64,000 bases of DNA from Halalkalibacter oceani (GTDB lineage Bacteria; Bacillota; Bacilli; Bacillales; Bacillaceae_D), in the NCBI RefSeq assembly GCF_023715605.1, contig NZ_JAMBOL010000003.1, positions 248,001 to 312,000 of the forward strand, written 5' to 3'. The notes under the pieces were generated by a model. It had not been told where the DNA came from and searched no databases. It worked only from the letters and a program-made list of their open reading frames with translations. The stretch's first letter is position 1; the number at the start of each line of letters is the position of its first letter. Positions 34,606 through 43,628 of the stretch are shown here, piece after piece. Both the position numbers and the translations under genes were made by a program.

Positions 34606-34893
34606 GAAGACCGGCGAGATTCCCCTGTTTACCGCGCGATTTTTTTCAAGAAAACGCTGCGAATACTCACTCGGCACCCGGCTGACTTCATCGAGCTTCT
34701 GCCACTATTCATGGGTGAGCCGCCAGCCGATACTGCCGATATTTTCTTCAACCTGTTCATGGCTTGTCGCCCCGAAAATAGGTGATGTGATCGCTTCCTT
34801 TTGCAACCGGCAGTTGAGCGCAACCTGGACCGGCGTTTTATCGACCTCTTCCGCTACATCGCAAACCGCTCTCGCCTTTTCCTTCCAGTACAT
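34606..34893 (-). pseudogene. Aldo/keto reductase remnant
   Basis: Only the C-terminal part of an aldo/keto reductase remains: KTPVQVALNCRLQKEAITSP, then GATSHEQVEENIGSIGWRLT. It is broken by an in-frame TAG (34705-34707) before QKLDEVSRVPSEYS continues the family sequence. The N-terminal two thirds, with the catalytic Tyr and Lys, are absent. Confidence 0.75.
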
Positions 34894-34941
34894 TCCTTTC
34901 TAGCATAGTTGATTTTTCTTACTAGTGCATCTATTTTCTCT

Positions 34942-36045
34942 CTATAGCTGCTCAAGGTCGACCTTCATGACATAATCATCAGCATCTTGCGGGTTGCCTC
35001 TTCCATCACGATTATTCGTCATAAAATAGAGCGACTGCCCGTCAACAAAGAGATCACGAATTCTCCCATAGCCTTCAAGCCATGTCGTAAACTCGGCCGT
35101 CTCCAGGTTGAGCGCGTAAATTCCTTCCCCGCGGAGTCCGGCTACATACAGGACATCTCCGGCAATAGCCACTCCCGAAGGAGCCCATGTGTCTTCGCCG
35201 GAATGAATTAGAGGAGCGCTCAAGCCTTCTTCCGTCTCATCACCTCTGACGATCGGCCAGCCGTAATTGGCGCCCGGTTCGATCAGGTTGATTTCATCAT
35301 GCGCGTTTGAGCCGTGCTCGCTGCTGTAAAGCGTCCCGGCTCCATCCCAGGCCAGCCCTTGCGGATTGCGATGACCATAGGAATAGACGTAGGAATCTTC
35401 CCAAGGATTGTCTTCAGGAACCGTTCCATCAAGCTCAAGTCGGAGAATCGTTCCCGCCATCGCCTCGCGTTCCTGCGCCAGCTCCTCTATCCCGGCATCC
35501 CCTGTTGTCGCGTACAGCTTTTCATCCGGTCCAAGCGCCAGCCGACCGCCATTGTGAATAGTTCCGCCTGGAATCCCGGCAAGCAGCTCTTCTTCCTCTA
35601 TCCACTGTCCATCCTCTGACTGGCTGATGACCGCAATTCGATTCAAGATTTCATTATCTTCCTCATACGTATGATAAACAAAAGCACGGCCATCCTCGGC
35701 ATAATCCGGCGACAGCACAAAGCCAAGCAGACCACCTTCTCCTTCTGCCAGCACTTCATGCTCAAGCACGACATCCGCTCTTTCTTCTTGTCCCTCTTCA
35801 ATCGTAACAATGCTTCCATTACGCTCGGTTACAAAGATCGTCTCTCCTGATTTTGCAATCGCCCACGGCACCTCCAGCTGCTCGGCGATCACTTCAACCG
35901 GCTCACCCTCTTCTACCTGCTCAGTCTCCCCGCCATTTGCTTCAGCCGCGTCCTCTTGCATCGGTTCGCTGCCACTTTCCTCAGGTCCGGTGCTTGAACA
36001 CGCCACGCTTACGGCAATCAGCACCATTATTAACAAATATTTCAT
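34942..36045 (-). CDS. PQQ-dependent sugar (glucose/sorbosone) dehydrogenase-like lipoprotein
   Basis: 367 aa. A lipoprotein signal (MKYLLIMVLIAVSVACS) and an acidic Glu/Gln-rich linker precede a six-bladed propeller of the GSDH family. Motifs are AEGEGGLLGFVLSPDY, IHNGGRLALGPDEKLY with the catalytic His, SYGHRNPQGLAWD and INLIEPGANYGWP. It would oxidise an aldose at the outer face of the membrane. No PQQ biosynthesis genes are in the window. ATG 36045 has GGAGG upstream. Confidence 0.85.
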   Translation of the reverse strand: MKYLLIMVLIAVSVACSSTGPEESGSEPMQEDAAEANGGETEQVEEGEPVEVIAEQLEVPWAIAKSGETIFVTERNGSIVTIEEGQEERADVVLEHEVLAEGEGGLLGFVLSPDYAEDGRAFVYHTYEEDNEILNRIAVISQSEDGQWIEEEELLAGIPGGTIHNGGRLALGPDEKLYATTGDAGIEELAQEREAMAGTILRLELDGTVPEDNPWEDSYVYSYGHRNPQGLAWDGAGTLYSSEHGSNAHDEINLIEPGANYGWPIVRGDETEEGLSAPLIHSGEDTWAPSGVAIAGDVLYVAGLRGEGIYALNLETAEFTTWLEGYGRIRDLFVDGQSLYFMTNNRDGRGNPQDADDYVMKVDLEQL

Positions 36046-36175
36046 CCAAAACACCTCCATTAACGCTTATTCACCGCCAACAGGCTTGTTAAACGTCTTT
36101 TACGGGTTTATCGCAACAAGGCACCGGACTGTTCCCTCTCCGTAAGCAACATCGGATTGCCCTCTTAGAAAAAAA

Positions 36176-36232
36176 GCGCCCGAAAGGCTGTTCCTAAAAG
36201 GTTCATCTCCCTTTTGAAACAGCCCCGGCGCT
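36176..36232 (-). terminator. Terminator of the ylmB-thiY unit
   Basis: Minus-strand stem based on GCGCCGGGGCTGTTTC pairing with an arm ending GGGCGC, with AAAAGG/CCTTTT near the loop, followed by a T tract. It lies 28 bases past the thiY stop. Confidence 0.8.
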
Positions 36233-36259
36233 TGTCCATGGTCCGTTAAACTCCCGGCA

Positions 36260-37300
36260 TCACTCTTCTGCCAGATTTACATAGATATCAGCAAGCTCTG
36301 GAGCCTGTTCAATCAACTCATAATCGAGCATCCAGTCAATCGTTTCCTGCCATGCGGCTTCGTCCTGGCTGCCGAAGCCTGAGTCAGAGGCCATTTTCGG
36401 TAAAAGAATGTCGAGGCTTTCCTGCTCGACTTCCTCAATTAAAGGAAAATTCGCTTCATCCTGTTCTGCGAAGAGAATCGCTAACGCTTCCTCCGGCTGC
36501 TCGGTCATATATTGATACCCTTTTGTTGCGGCGCGCCAGAAAGCAGCAATATCCGCCTCACGCTCCTGCCAAGTCTGATCGTTCGTGACGACGACAAGCT
36601 CATAATAGCTTGGCACTCCGTAGTCGACCGGATTAAAATAGCGGGTTTCATAGCCATTATGCCGCAGCACCGGCACTTCATGATTGATGTACGCCCCAAG
36701 CACGGCATCCACCTGGCCGCTTACAATCGATGACCCTAATTCAAATCCGACATCAATCATTTGCACATCATCAGGATTTCCACCATCGTGCTGGACAATT
36801 GTTTTTAAAATCGACTCATTCAACGGAATGCCCGGATAGCCAACCTGCTTTCCTTCTAAATCCTTCGGTGATTGAATGCTGCTATCCTCCAAAAAGACAG
36901 CATGGTTAAGCGGCGAGCGGACAATCGCCGCCACAGCCTTGACCGGAACGTCCTGCGTTGCGCGGGCGACAACAACATCCGGCTGGTAGGTGATGCCAAG
37001 CGTCATTTGCCCGGCAGCGGCTAAATTGATCGGATCGGTCGGGTTCGTTGGAAAATGAATCTCCACATCAAGTCCTTCCTCCTCAAAGAATCCCTGATCC
37101 TGGGCGACATAGAGGAAGCTGTGCACCGCATTCGGGTACCAGTCAAGCATAATATCAATTTTGGCCAGCTCAGCTTCCTGCCCGGCTTCCGGACTTTGCC
37201 CTTCTGCCGCCTCTTCAGTTGGCGCCTGCTCCTCTCCTCCGCACGCTGCCAGCAACATCATACTTGCTGTCATCAAACTCGCTATGATCCATTTTTTCAT
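36260..37300 (-). CDS. thiY: Thiamin-pyrimidine precursor-binding protein ThiY
   Basis: 346-aa lipoprotein (signal MKKWIIASLMTASMMLLAAC) of the NMT1/THI5-like family. The substrate domain motif KIDIMLDWYPNAVHSFLYVA is near residue 50, and further family signs are AAGQMTLGITYQPDVVVA and SGQVDAVLGAYINHE. It binds N-formyl-4-amino-5-aminomethyl-2-methylpyrimidine for import. It is in one unit with ylmB under a TPP riboswitch. The usual membrane (ThiX) and ATPase (ThiZ) partners are not in this window. Confidence 0.88.
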   Translation of the reverse strand: MKKWIIASLMTASMMLLAACGGEEQAPTEEAAEGQSPEAGQEAELAKIDIMLDWYPNAVHSFLYVAQDQGFFEEEGLDVEIHFPTNPTDPINLAAAGQMTLGITYQPDVVVARATQDVPVKAVAAIVRSPLNHAVFLEDSSIQSPKDLEGKQVGYPGIPLNESILKTIVQHDGGNPDDVQMIDVGFELGSSIVSGQVDAVLGAYINHEVPVLRHNGYETRYFNPVDYGVPSYYELVVVTNDQTWQEREADIAAFWRAATKGYQYMTEQPEEALAILFAEQDEANFPLIEEVEQESLDILLPKMASDSGFGSQDEAAWQETIDWMLDYELIEQAPELADIYVNLAEE

Positions 37301-37321
37301 CGTTTTCTCTCCACTCCTTGT

Positions 37322-38593
37322 CTACTTCTTCTCGTGCGTCCATTGATAGATAAATTGCAATAAAACCTTCGTGTAGTCGACGAGCTGCTCCACCGCGACG
37401 CTTTCGTTAACAGCGTGCGCATTCATCAAATCTCCCGGCCCATAAATAACAGTCGGAATTCCCGCCTCACCAAGCCAGCCGCCATCGGTCACTGTCGGGC
37501 TGACATCGATTTCCGCTTCACGGCCAATAACCGTTTGATGCGACGCCGCGAGCAACCGGACGCCCGGGTCAGCCGGATCAATTTCAAGCGAAGGGAAAAT
37601 TTCGCCACGATCTTCGATCATTGAGCTGCCGCCCCACGAAAAAGTCGGCGGATTGTCGCGCAGCCAGACATCGCCGCTTGCGACCTTTACCAGATGCTCT
37701 TCAATCTCACGCGCCACCTCTTCATGCGTTTCATCTGGATAGAAATGCACCGTAATCCAGAGCCGGCATTCATCGGCAATAAAAGCGGCATGCCGGCCCC
37801 CTTCGATCACAGCCGGATTAATCGTATTTGCGCCTGGCGCGAAGCCGGGATAGCTTTTCGTAATCGCCCAATGGCGCTCCAGCTCCTGTAAACCGCTAAT
37901 GAGCTTCATCATCTTCTCAATTGCACTCGCGGCAACAACCTGGCCGCCGGCATGAATCATTTGCCGTCGCGTCGCATCATGGTAGGTCTTTTCACTTTTC
38001 ACCGTAATCCATCCGGTAATCACGCCGCCCTGCCCTTGAATATGGAGGTCGCTCGTGTCGACAACAACCGCAAAATCCGCCGTGCTGCCTCGCTTACAGC
38101 ATTCCAGTGTCCCGGCCTCGCCAACCTCTTCACCGATCACCGACTGAAAAATCAAGTCGCCCGGCAAGGCGATTCCAGCCTGATCAAGCAACGAGACGGC
38201 AAACAACGCCCCGGCCAGACCGCCCTTCATATCTGCCGCACCCCGGCCATATAACCGTCCGTTGCGTACAAATGGCCTGAACGGATCAAGCTCCCATTTT
38301 TCATCCGGGCTGATTTCGGCGACATCAATATGACCGTTCACAATTAAGCTCTTATGCGCCTCCGCTTCTGTTCCTTTTCGAATGCCGATGACATTTGGAT
38401 CGCCTGGATAGACGTCCCACATCTCAATCGAAAAGCCGTGTTCTTCCAAAAAACGGGCAACAAAAGCCTGCGCCTCTTTCGTATTCCGCGCCGGTGGTGC
38501 AGGCGTTTCAAAGGAAATGAGCGTTTTGGCCAGCTCAATCAGTTCCTCCCGCCGCTCCTCTACTTTCGAAAGCAATTCAGCGATCGTCGTCAC
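37322..38593 (-). CDS. ylmB: Formylaminopyrimidine deformylase YlmB (M20 family)
   Basis: 423 aa, M20/ArgE-like zinc hydrolase that removes the formyl group from imported formylaminopyrimidine in thiamin salvage. Metal ligands are visible in VNGHIDVAEISPDEKWELD, GRGAADMKGGLA and GEEVGEAGTLECC. A GTG at 38593 is chosen for the GGAGGGA site 8 bases upstream; an ATG at 38626 would lie in the terminator. The TPP riboswitch upstream and ThiY downstream support YlmB over a generic acetylornithine deacetylase. Confidence 0.88.
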   Translation of the reverse strand: MTTIAELLSKVEERREELIELAKTLISFETPAPPARNTKEAQAFVARFLEEHGFSIEMWDVYPGDPNVIGIRKGTEAEAHKSLIVNGHIDVAEISPDEKWELDPFRPFVRNGRLYGRGAADMKGGLAGALFAVSLLDQAGIALPGDLIFQSVIGEEVGEAGTLECCKRGSTADFAVVVDTSDLHIQGQGGVITGWITVKSEKTYHDATRRQMIHAGGQVVAASAIEKMMKLISGLQELERHWAITKSYPGFAPGANTINPAVIEGGRHAAFIADECRLWITVHFYPDETHEEVAREIEEHLVKVASGDVWLRDNPPTFSWGGSSMIEDRGEIFPSLEIDPADPGVRLLAASHQTVIGREAEIDVSPTVTDGGWLGEAGIPTVIYGPGDLMNAHAVNESVAVEQLVDYTKVLLQFIYQWTHEKK

Positions 38594-38624
38594 ATCATTC
38601 CCTCCTCTCTTATTTAGACAAAAC

Positions 38625-38655
38625 AAAAAACCACCCCTGACAAGAGAAGTGGTTC
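38625..38655 (-). terminator. TPP riboswitch terminator
   Basis: AACCACTTCTC pairs with CAGGGGTGGTT on the minus strand, followed by TTTTTT, between the TPP aptamer and ylmB. Confidence 0.85.
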
Positions 38656-38701
38656 ACGTCTATCACAAACAGATCAATTCTGTCCAAAGAACTCGTTCCA
38701 C

Positions 38702-38787
38702 ACTTCTTCCCTCCGCTAGTACGAACTAGATCAGGTTATAAGGGTTAAGACAGCCGTCTCTCTCAGCTTTTAACAAAAGCACCCCTA
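38702..38787 (-). promoter_or_regulatory. TPP riboswitch (THI element)
   Basis: Minus strand shows the THI-box order: TAGGGGTGCTTTTG, GCTGAGAGAGAC, AACCCTTATAACCTGATCTA, GTTCGTACTAGCGGAGGGAA. It lies upstream of a terminator and ylmB-thiY and should turn them off when thiamin pyrophosphate is plentiful. Confidence 0.96.
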
Positions 38788-38875
38788 GTAGTGATGATCA
38801 ATATAATTATTTTGTCTACAAGTAGTTGTACCACACCGCAATAAAAAAGGCAATCAGAAAATTCCAACAGCTCGG

Positions 38876-39961
38876 CTAGCTGTCCTCAGCTGAAAACGCC
38901 TGTAGCTCTTCTCTGTTTCGTTTCTCTGCTTTGCGCGCCATCCGCTCCAGCTCTTCCAAGACATCATGAATCGAGAGAATCACATACAGCAAAATCGTCT
39001 CCGCAGAAAAATGATGATGAAAAGCCTTTGCCAAAGGGACGGCCGCTTCATGTTTTGAATACCAAAAATGCTGATCAAGCTGCTCGATCAGCTCATAATG
39101 CTCTGCAGGAATATAGTGATTCTTCGTCCGCAAAATAGCGGCGGTTGAGTCGATCGTCTGCAGCAAAAGCTGCTTTTTCTCCGGCGAAAAAGCCAGATTG
39201 CCAAGCGGAAGGGAGAGGACATTTGCCAGATGAAACTGAATTTGCTGGAGATGTTCCAGCTTGCGATATTCATGAAAAAAAATTCGCAGCTCCCCTGTTT
39301 TATAACGATGAAATTTCCATTCTTCGCGTTGATACTGGCATAGCTGAAATGATTTGCCCAATTGGCTTGTTAGCTGACGGTGCATCTTCTGACTGTCTTT
39401 TGATGAACTTCGCTGCTTGTCAATCACTTCTTTACAGCGCAGCTCGAAAAGCTTAGCTGTTTCATCAAACAGTTTGTCATTGCGTACTTTAATTTCTGTA
39501 ATATAATTCGCCGGCAGAATGAGAAAATTAACGAGCGTCGACACCGTCAACCCAATCGTCGTCGTCCCCGCCCGCTCAAAAAAGGCAAGCAAGTAATGAT
39601 CCTGAGTAATCGGAATCATTGCGATCGCTGTTACAGTCGCAATCAACGTACCGGCCTGCAGCCTTAATTTATGGCAAACAAAAATCGTGCTGACCGTTGC
39701 CAACGTATAGGTAACCGGGCTATAGCCGAAAAAATAGACAAAGGTCATCGCCAGGCTCGCCCCGATCAGAGCTGCCGGAAGCCGAACGATTCCTTTTTTT
39801 ATCGAAGCCGACACCGTCGGCTCAATGGTGACAATCGCAATGATGACGGCAAAAACAGCCGACAGTCCGAAAAGCTGGCACAGGCTCGCGGCGGCAAACA
39901 CCGCGATTCCGGTTTTGATCAACCTTCCACCAATAAACTTAAATCGTCTTAGTTGCTTCAT
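38876..39961 (-). CDS. Aromatic acid exporter family (ArAE/DUF939) membrane protein
   Basis: 361 aa. An N-terminal half has about six helices (GRLIKTGIAVFAAASLCQLF, IIAIVTIEPTVSASIKKGI, RLPAALIGASLAMTFVYFFG), and a long cytosolic helical C-terminal domain of about 200 residues follows. This matches the ArAE_1 (YqjA-like) group of Bacilli. The substrate is unknown. A TTGCAA/TACAAT promoter lies just upstream. Confidence 0.85.
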   Translation of the reverse strand: MKQLRRFKFIGGRLIKTGIAVFAAASLCQLFGLSAVFAVIIAIVTIEPTVSASIKKGIVRLPAALIGASLAMTFVYFFGYSPVTYTLATVSTIFVCHKLRLQAGTLIATVTAIAMIPITQDHYLLAFFERAGTTTIGLTVSTLVNFLILPANYITEIKVRNDKLFDETAKLFELRCKEVIDKQRSSSKDSQKMHRQLTSQLGKSFQLCQYQREEWKFHRYKTGELRIFFHEYRKLEHLQQIQFHLANVLSLPLGNLAFSPEKKQLLLQTIDSTAAILRTKNHYIPAEHYELIEQLDQHFWYSKHEAAVPLAKAFHHHFSAETILLYVILSIHDVLEELERMARKAEKRNREELQAFSAEDS

Positions 39962-40020
39962 AACTGATCACTGTCTTTCTTGATGACATCACAATTGAGT
40001 CAGTCAGAGACTCCGTTTCT

Positions 40021-40048
40021 ATTGTAAATCAATTCAAACTATTTGCAA
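40021..40048 (-). promoter_or_regulatory. Putative sigma-A promoter of the ArAE gene
   Basis: On the minus strand TTGCAA (40048-40043) and TACAAT (40026-40021) are 16 bases apart, about 60 bases before the start codon. Confidence 0.5.
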
Positions 40049-40138
40049 GCAGGCTCTTGCTTCAAATAAGCCCAAATTGAAGCTGAATCTTCCAAGCTGT
40101 GAAAGCAAGCCGAGCGTTTCAACGTTTCAGCGATGCAA

Positions 40139-41242
40139 TTAAAAAGTTCGGCGGTAATCCTTTAAAAGCTCCCAGTTAAATTCCACCCCTGTTCCAGCGA
40201 TGTCAGGTGCAACGGCCCGACCGTCCTTCATCACGAGTGGCCTTGTTGTATACTGGTCAATCGGGAAGCTGTGGACCTCCATATAGGAAGCGTGCGGAAT
40301 CGCTGCCATTAAGCTGACATGCAGCTCCTGCATCCCATGGGTACAGACGGGCAAATTATGAGCATAGGCGAGATTGGCCACCTTCAACCAGCCTGTAATT
40401 CCGCCAATATTCGACGCATCCGGCTGCGGAAAATCAATCTTCCCTCTCGCGATCATATTCTGAAACTCATAAACGGTATGAAGATTTTCACCGGCGGCGA
40501 TGGCGAGCTCTCCTTCGCGGGAAATTCGTTTATAGCCTTCATAATCATCCGGAATCGTTGGTTCTTCCAGCCAGAGCAGGTTATACTTAGCAAGCTCTTT
40601 TGTCGCTTTTATCGCTTTCTCAACGGACCATTTCATATTCGCATCAACCATAAAATCAATGTTCGGTCCGATTAATTCCCGGACAGCCGCCACCCTGTCG
40701 ATGTCCTCGGCCAATGTCGGTTGCCCCAATTTTATTTTCACCGCCGTAAAGCCCTGGCTTAAGTAGCTTTTTATATTTTCTAACAGCCGCTCCTTTGTGA
40801 AATTCAGGTCGATCGCCCCGGCGTAGCAATTGGTGCTGTCGGAATGTCCCCCCAACAGCTTATAGAGCGGCATGCCTGCCCGCTTTGCCCGGATGTCCCA
40901 CAGCGCGATATCAACTGCGGAAATCGCGAATGAGGCAATTCCGCCCCGGCCGACGTAATGAATATGCCAGTTCATTTCTTCCCATATTTTCTCGACACAG
41001 CTTGCGTCCCGACCGATAAGAAATGGACGTAAATCATGCTCAATCATCGCGCAGATCGCCCGTCCGCCAACGCCACCTGTATATGTATAACCGACACCTT
41101 CGTATCCGTCCTCAAGCTTAATTTTGACGACCGGAAGCTCGAAATGAGTATGAATTCCGTGCGTCGCATCGCCAAGCGGCTCCGCTAATGGCACTTGATA
41201 ATATTCTGTGATCACATCGACAATTTTCGTGAAGTATGTCAC
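40139..41242 (-). CDS. Mandelate racemase / muconate lactonizing enzyme family protein
   Basis: 367 aa, enolase superfamily. Lys bases are in AVKIKLGQPTLAED (K-x-K near residue 165). The metal ligands are in DANMKWSVE, LEEPTIPDD and AAGENLHT, and the His is in CTHGMQELH. The first domain has the capping motif EGVGYTYTGGVGG. GTG 41242 follows GAGGGG. It is an acid-sugar dehydratase or epimerase type enzyme, substrate unknown. The SDR gene upstream on the same strand ends at a terminator, so the two are probably separate units. Confidence 0.85.
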   Translation of the reverse strand: MTYFTKIVDVITEYYQVPLAEPLGDATHGIHTHFELPVVKIKLEDGYEGVGYTYTGGVGGRAICAMIEHDLRPFLIGRDASCVEKIWEEMNWHIHYVGRGGIASFAISAVDIALWDIRAKRAGMPLYKLLGGHSDSTNCYAGAIDLNFTKERLLENIKSYLSQGFTAVKIKLGQPTLAEDIDRVAAVRELIGPNIDFMVDANMKWSVEKAIKATKELAKYNLLWLEEPTIPDDYEGYKRISREGELAIAAGENLHTVYEFQNMIARGKIDFPQPDASNIGGITGWLKVANLAYAHNLPVCTHGMQELHVSLMAAIPHASYMEVHSFPIDQYTTRPLVMKDGRAVAPDIAGTGVEFNWELLKDYRRTF

Positions 41243-41477
41243 CGCTATCCCCTCGATTCTTTTCTTTCATTGTATATGGACGGTTTTCCAGCGTCAATTT
41301 CATTTTGATTACGCTTTCATAAATCACCCTTCTGTTTCTTGCATCTTTTTGTCGAGTGCCCGTTACTATGATGCTATGGAGAAAGCGTCCCCTCCGGAAC
41401 CGGATGCCGTTATTCGGTCATTTTTATTAATAAGACGAACGAGATTCCACACTTAATTGACAGTTTAAAAGTGTAAA

Positions 41478-41522
41478 AAGCCTGTGACAAAAAGGTTGAT
41501 TTCCCCCTTTTATCACAGGCTT
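41478..41522 (-). terminator. Terminator of the SDR gene
   Basis: AAGCCTGTGATAAAAGG pairs with CCTTTTTGTCACAGGCTT with one mismatch around a 10-base loop, followed on the minus strand by TTTACAC. Confidence 0.75.
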
Positions 41523-41540
41523 GAACGAAAAGCATTTGAT

Positions 41541-42305
41541 TTAATCCATTAATTGTCCGCCGTTCACTTCAACCATCTCTCCCAGCACATAAGAGCTTAA
41601 TGGTGACACAAGATAAAGCGCGGCATCGGCGACCTCCAACGGGTCTCCTTCTCTGCCAAGCGGGATCACTTTTCTGAAATTCTCACGCGCTTCGGCACTT
41701 GTAAAGCGGTCATGGAATGGTGTTGTAATGACACCAGGCGCGATGCCGTTTACTAAAATGCCATCATCGCACAGCTCCTTCGCCAGCCCTTTTGTAAATG
41801 TACTGACAGCGCCCTTCGCCGTCGCATACATTACAGCACCGCCTCCACCGCCATTGCGAGCGGCAACGGAAGATACATTGACAATACGCCCGTACTGTTT
41901 CTCTTTCATTAGCGGAATCACGTATTTTGTGACAAGGAAAACGCTCTTCACATTAACATTGATGATCCGCTCCCACAGCTCCGTTGACATCTCGGCTACC
42001 GGACAGCGTTCAATCAGCGACCCGGCATTATTGATCAAAATATCAATCCCGCCACATTCAGCGCCAATCTTTGCAATCATCTCCTTTACCTGTGCTTCAT
42101 CCGTTACATCGCATTGATAGGCGGTCGCCGTGCCTCCTTTTCCGTTGATGTCAGCGACAACCGCCTCCGCCGCTTCCTTACTGCTGTTATAGTTGACGAT
42201 AACCTTTGCTCCCGCTTCCGCTAAACGCAGGGCAATCGCTTTGCCAATTCCCGTCCCTGCTCCCGTAACAAGCGCAACCTGATTTTCAAGATTAATTGTG
42301 ATCAT
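41541..42305 (-). CDS. Short-chain dehydrogenase/reductase
   Basis: 254 aa, classical SDR: cofactor motif TGAGTGIGKA (residues 15-24), NNAG near 90, catalytic Ser in VSSVAARNG and YATAK with the Tyr and Lys. It carries a Gly-rich stretch GGGGGAVMYA before the Tyr. Likely a sugar or 3-oxoacyl-type dehydrogenase; the substrate cannot be set. A cre-like site lies about 47 bases upstream of the start. Confidence 0.88.
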   Translation of the reverse strand: MITINLENQVALVTGAGTGIGKAIALRLAEAGAKVIVNYNSSKEAAEAVVADINGKGGTATAYQCDVTDEAQVKEMIAKIGAECGGIDILINNAGSLIERCPVAEMSTELWERIINVNVKSVFLVTKYVIPLMKEKQYGRIVNVSSVAARNGGGGGAVMYATAKGAVSTFTKGLAKELCDDGILVNGIAPGVITTPFHDRFTSAEARENFRKVIPLGREGDPLEVADAALYLVSPLSSYVLGEMVEVNGGQLMD

Positions 42306-42351
42306 TTTTTTCAGCTCCTTTTATGTATGAACCTCCCTCACTCCCAACCTA

Positions 42352-42365
42352 AGAAAGCGCTATCA
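42352..42365 (-). promoter_or_regulatory. Candidate CcpA (cre) site
   Basis: TGATAGCGCTTTCT on the minus strand differs from the cre consensus TGWAARCGYTWNCW at one position. It lies upstream of the SDR gene. Confidence 0.5.
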
Positions 42366-42458
42366 TTTTTGCGAAAAATAGATTGGAAATGATTCCTAAT
42401 TATAAATTCATCCTCGTCGTTCGTCAATGAAGATGTGGCAATTTTCGCATTTCTTCAG

Positions 42459-42494
42459 ACGTGCCAAAAGGTCCCGCTTCCTTTTGGCACGTCA
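42459..42494 (-). terminator. Terminator of the luciferase-like gene
   Basis: A perfect 14-base-pair stem GACGTGCCAAAAGG/CCTTTTGGCACGTC with an 8-base loop, four bases past the stop codon. Confidence 0.75.
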
Positions 42495-42498
42495 CCCA

Positions 42499-43494
42499 CT
42501 ATATTTTTAACGCTTCGGCAATTAGCTGATAGGACTTCAGCCGATCCTCGAGCCTGTAAGTAATCGTATTGATCATCACTTCCTCAGTTTCGTAAAGCTC
42601 CGTCAGTCCATACAGCCTGTCTCTTACCTCAAGTGGATTGCCAATAATCATTTTTTCTTTCATCTGCGCTATTCTTGCCCTGTCCTCTGCAGAATAGGGG
42701 TAGCAGCTGACCTGTGAAGGCGAGGGAATGGCTTCACTCCTGCCTTTTTCCTGCAAAAGGCGCCACAACAGCTGGCTTTCGGCCATCTCCTCTGCCGCGG
42801 CGGTCGTTTCGGCACAGACAACAGCGACCGCCACCAGCGTATGTGCTTCCGCCCGCTGATTGATTCGGTTTTGCTCCTTGCGGTACGTTGCCAGCAAGGC
42901 CCTGCCGTCCTTATCGCTCATGAAATGGCCAAACGCATAGCTCATCCCCATTTCTGCCGCGAGACAAGCGCTTTTTTCACTCGTTCCAAGCAGCCAAAGC
43001 TGGGGCGGAACCGCCGGGACAGGGGCAGCGTCGAGATTTCTGTAAAGATGATCGTCCGGGAATGTTTTCCGCAAAAAATGAAGCAGCTCTTCCAGCTTAT
43101 CCGGCAGCTTGCGCACCTGCTCTAAATAATTTCCGGACAAAGCAATAGCGGCCTCCGCTGCCCCTCCTGGCGCTCTTCCAATGCCGAGATCAATCCGATC
43201 AGGGTATAAGGTCGCAAGCAAATGAAATGTTTCAGCCACTTTATATGGTCGGTAATGCGGCAGCAGAATCGCGCCGGCGCCAAGACGAATGCGGCGTGTA
43301 TGGGCGCCGATCGCGCTCAACATGATTTCGGGCGCGGGACACGCTAGCCCAGGAAAATCATGGTGTTCGGCGATCCAATAGCGCGTATAGCCAAGCGCTT
43401 CACCATGCTGCGCTAATCTAATCGCATCGTCTAACGCTTCCTTCGCCGTTTCCCCCGCCCTCATTGGTGCTTGATCAAGAATACTGACTTTCAC
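42499..43494 (-). CDS. LLM-class flavin-dependent oxidoreductase
   Basis: 331 aa, bacterial luciferase-like barrel of the MsnO8 type. Motifs are YTRYWIAEHHDFPGLACPAP near residue 38, RIRLGAGAILLPHYRPYKVAE, YPDRIDLGIGRAPGG and MIGNPLEVRDRL near the end. It would use reduced FMN to oxidise an unknown substrate. FMN reductase genes lie 1.5 kb away on the same strand, which may supply FMNH2, but they form a separate unit. Confidence 0.88.
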   Translation of the reverse strand: MKVSILDQAPMRAGETAKEALDDAIRLAQHGEALGYTRYWIAEHHDFPGLACPAPEIMLSAIGAHTRRIRLGAGAILLPHYRPYKVAETFHLLATLYPDRIDLGIGRAPGGAAEAAIALSGNYLEQVRKLPDKLEELLHFLRKTFPDDHLYRNLDAAPVPAVPPQLWLLGTSEKSACLAAEMGMSYAFGHFMSDKDGRALLATYRKEQNRINQRAEAHTLVAVAVVCAETTAAAEEMAESQLLWRLLQEKGRSEAIPSPSQVSCYPYSAEDRARIAQMKEKMIIGNPLEVRDRLYGLTELYETEEVMINTITYRLEDRLKSYQLIAEALKI

Positions 43495-43578
43495 GTTCGT
43501 CCACTCCTTTTCAAGAACAGCATACCACTCGCCTGCCCGTAATGCTACTGACTGCGTCTGTTATGACCATATGTAAGC

Positions 43579-43607
43579 GGATATTCTCTGCTCTTCCTGC
43601 CATACTA
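43579..43607 (+). promoter_or_regulatory. Candidate sigma-G promoter
   Basis: GGATA (43579-43583), 17 bases, then CATACTA (43601-43607). The -10 fits CATNHTA exactly and the -35 fits GHATR with one mismatch. The start point would lie about 15 bases before the ATG of the small SASP-like gene. Confidence 0.55.
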
Positions 43608-43628
43608 GTGAAAAAAGGAGGGTATACA

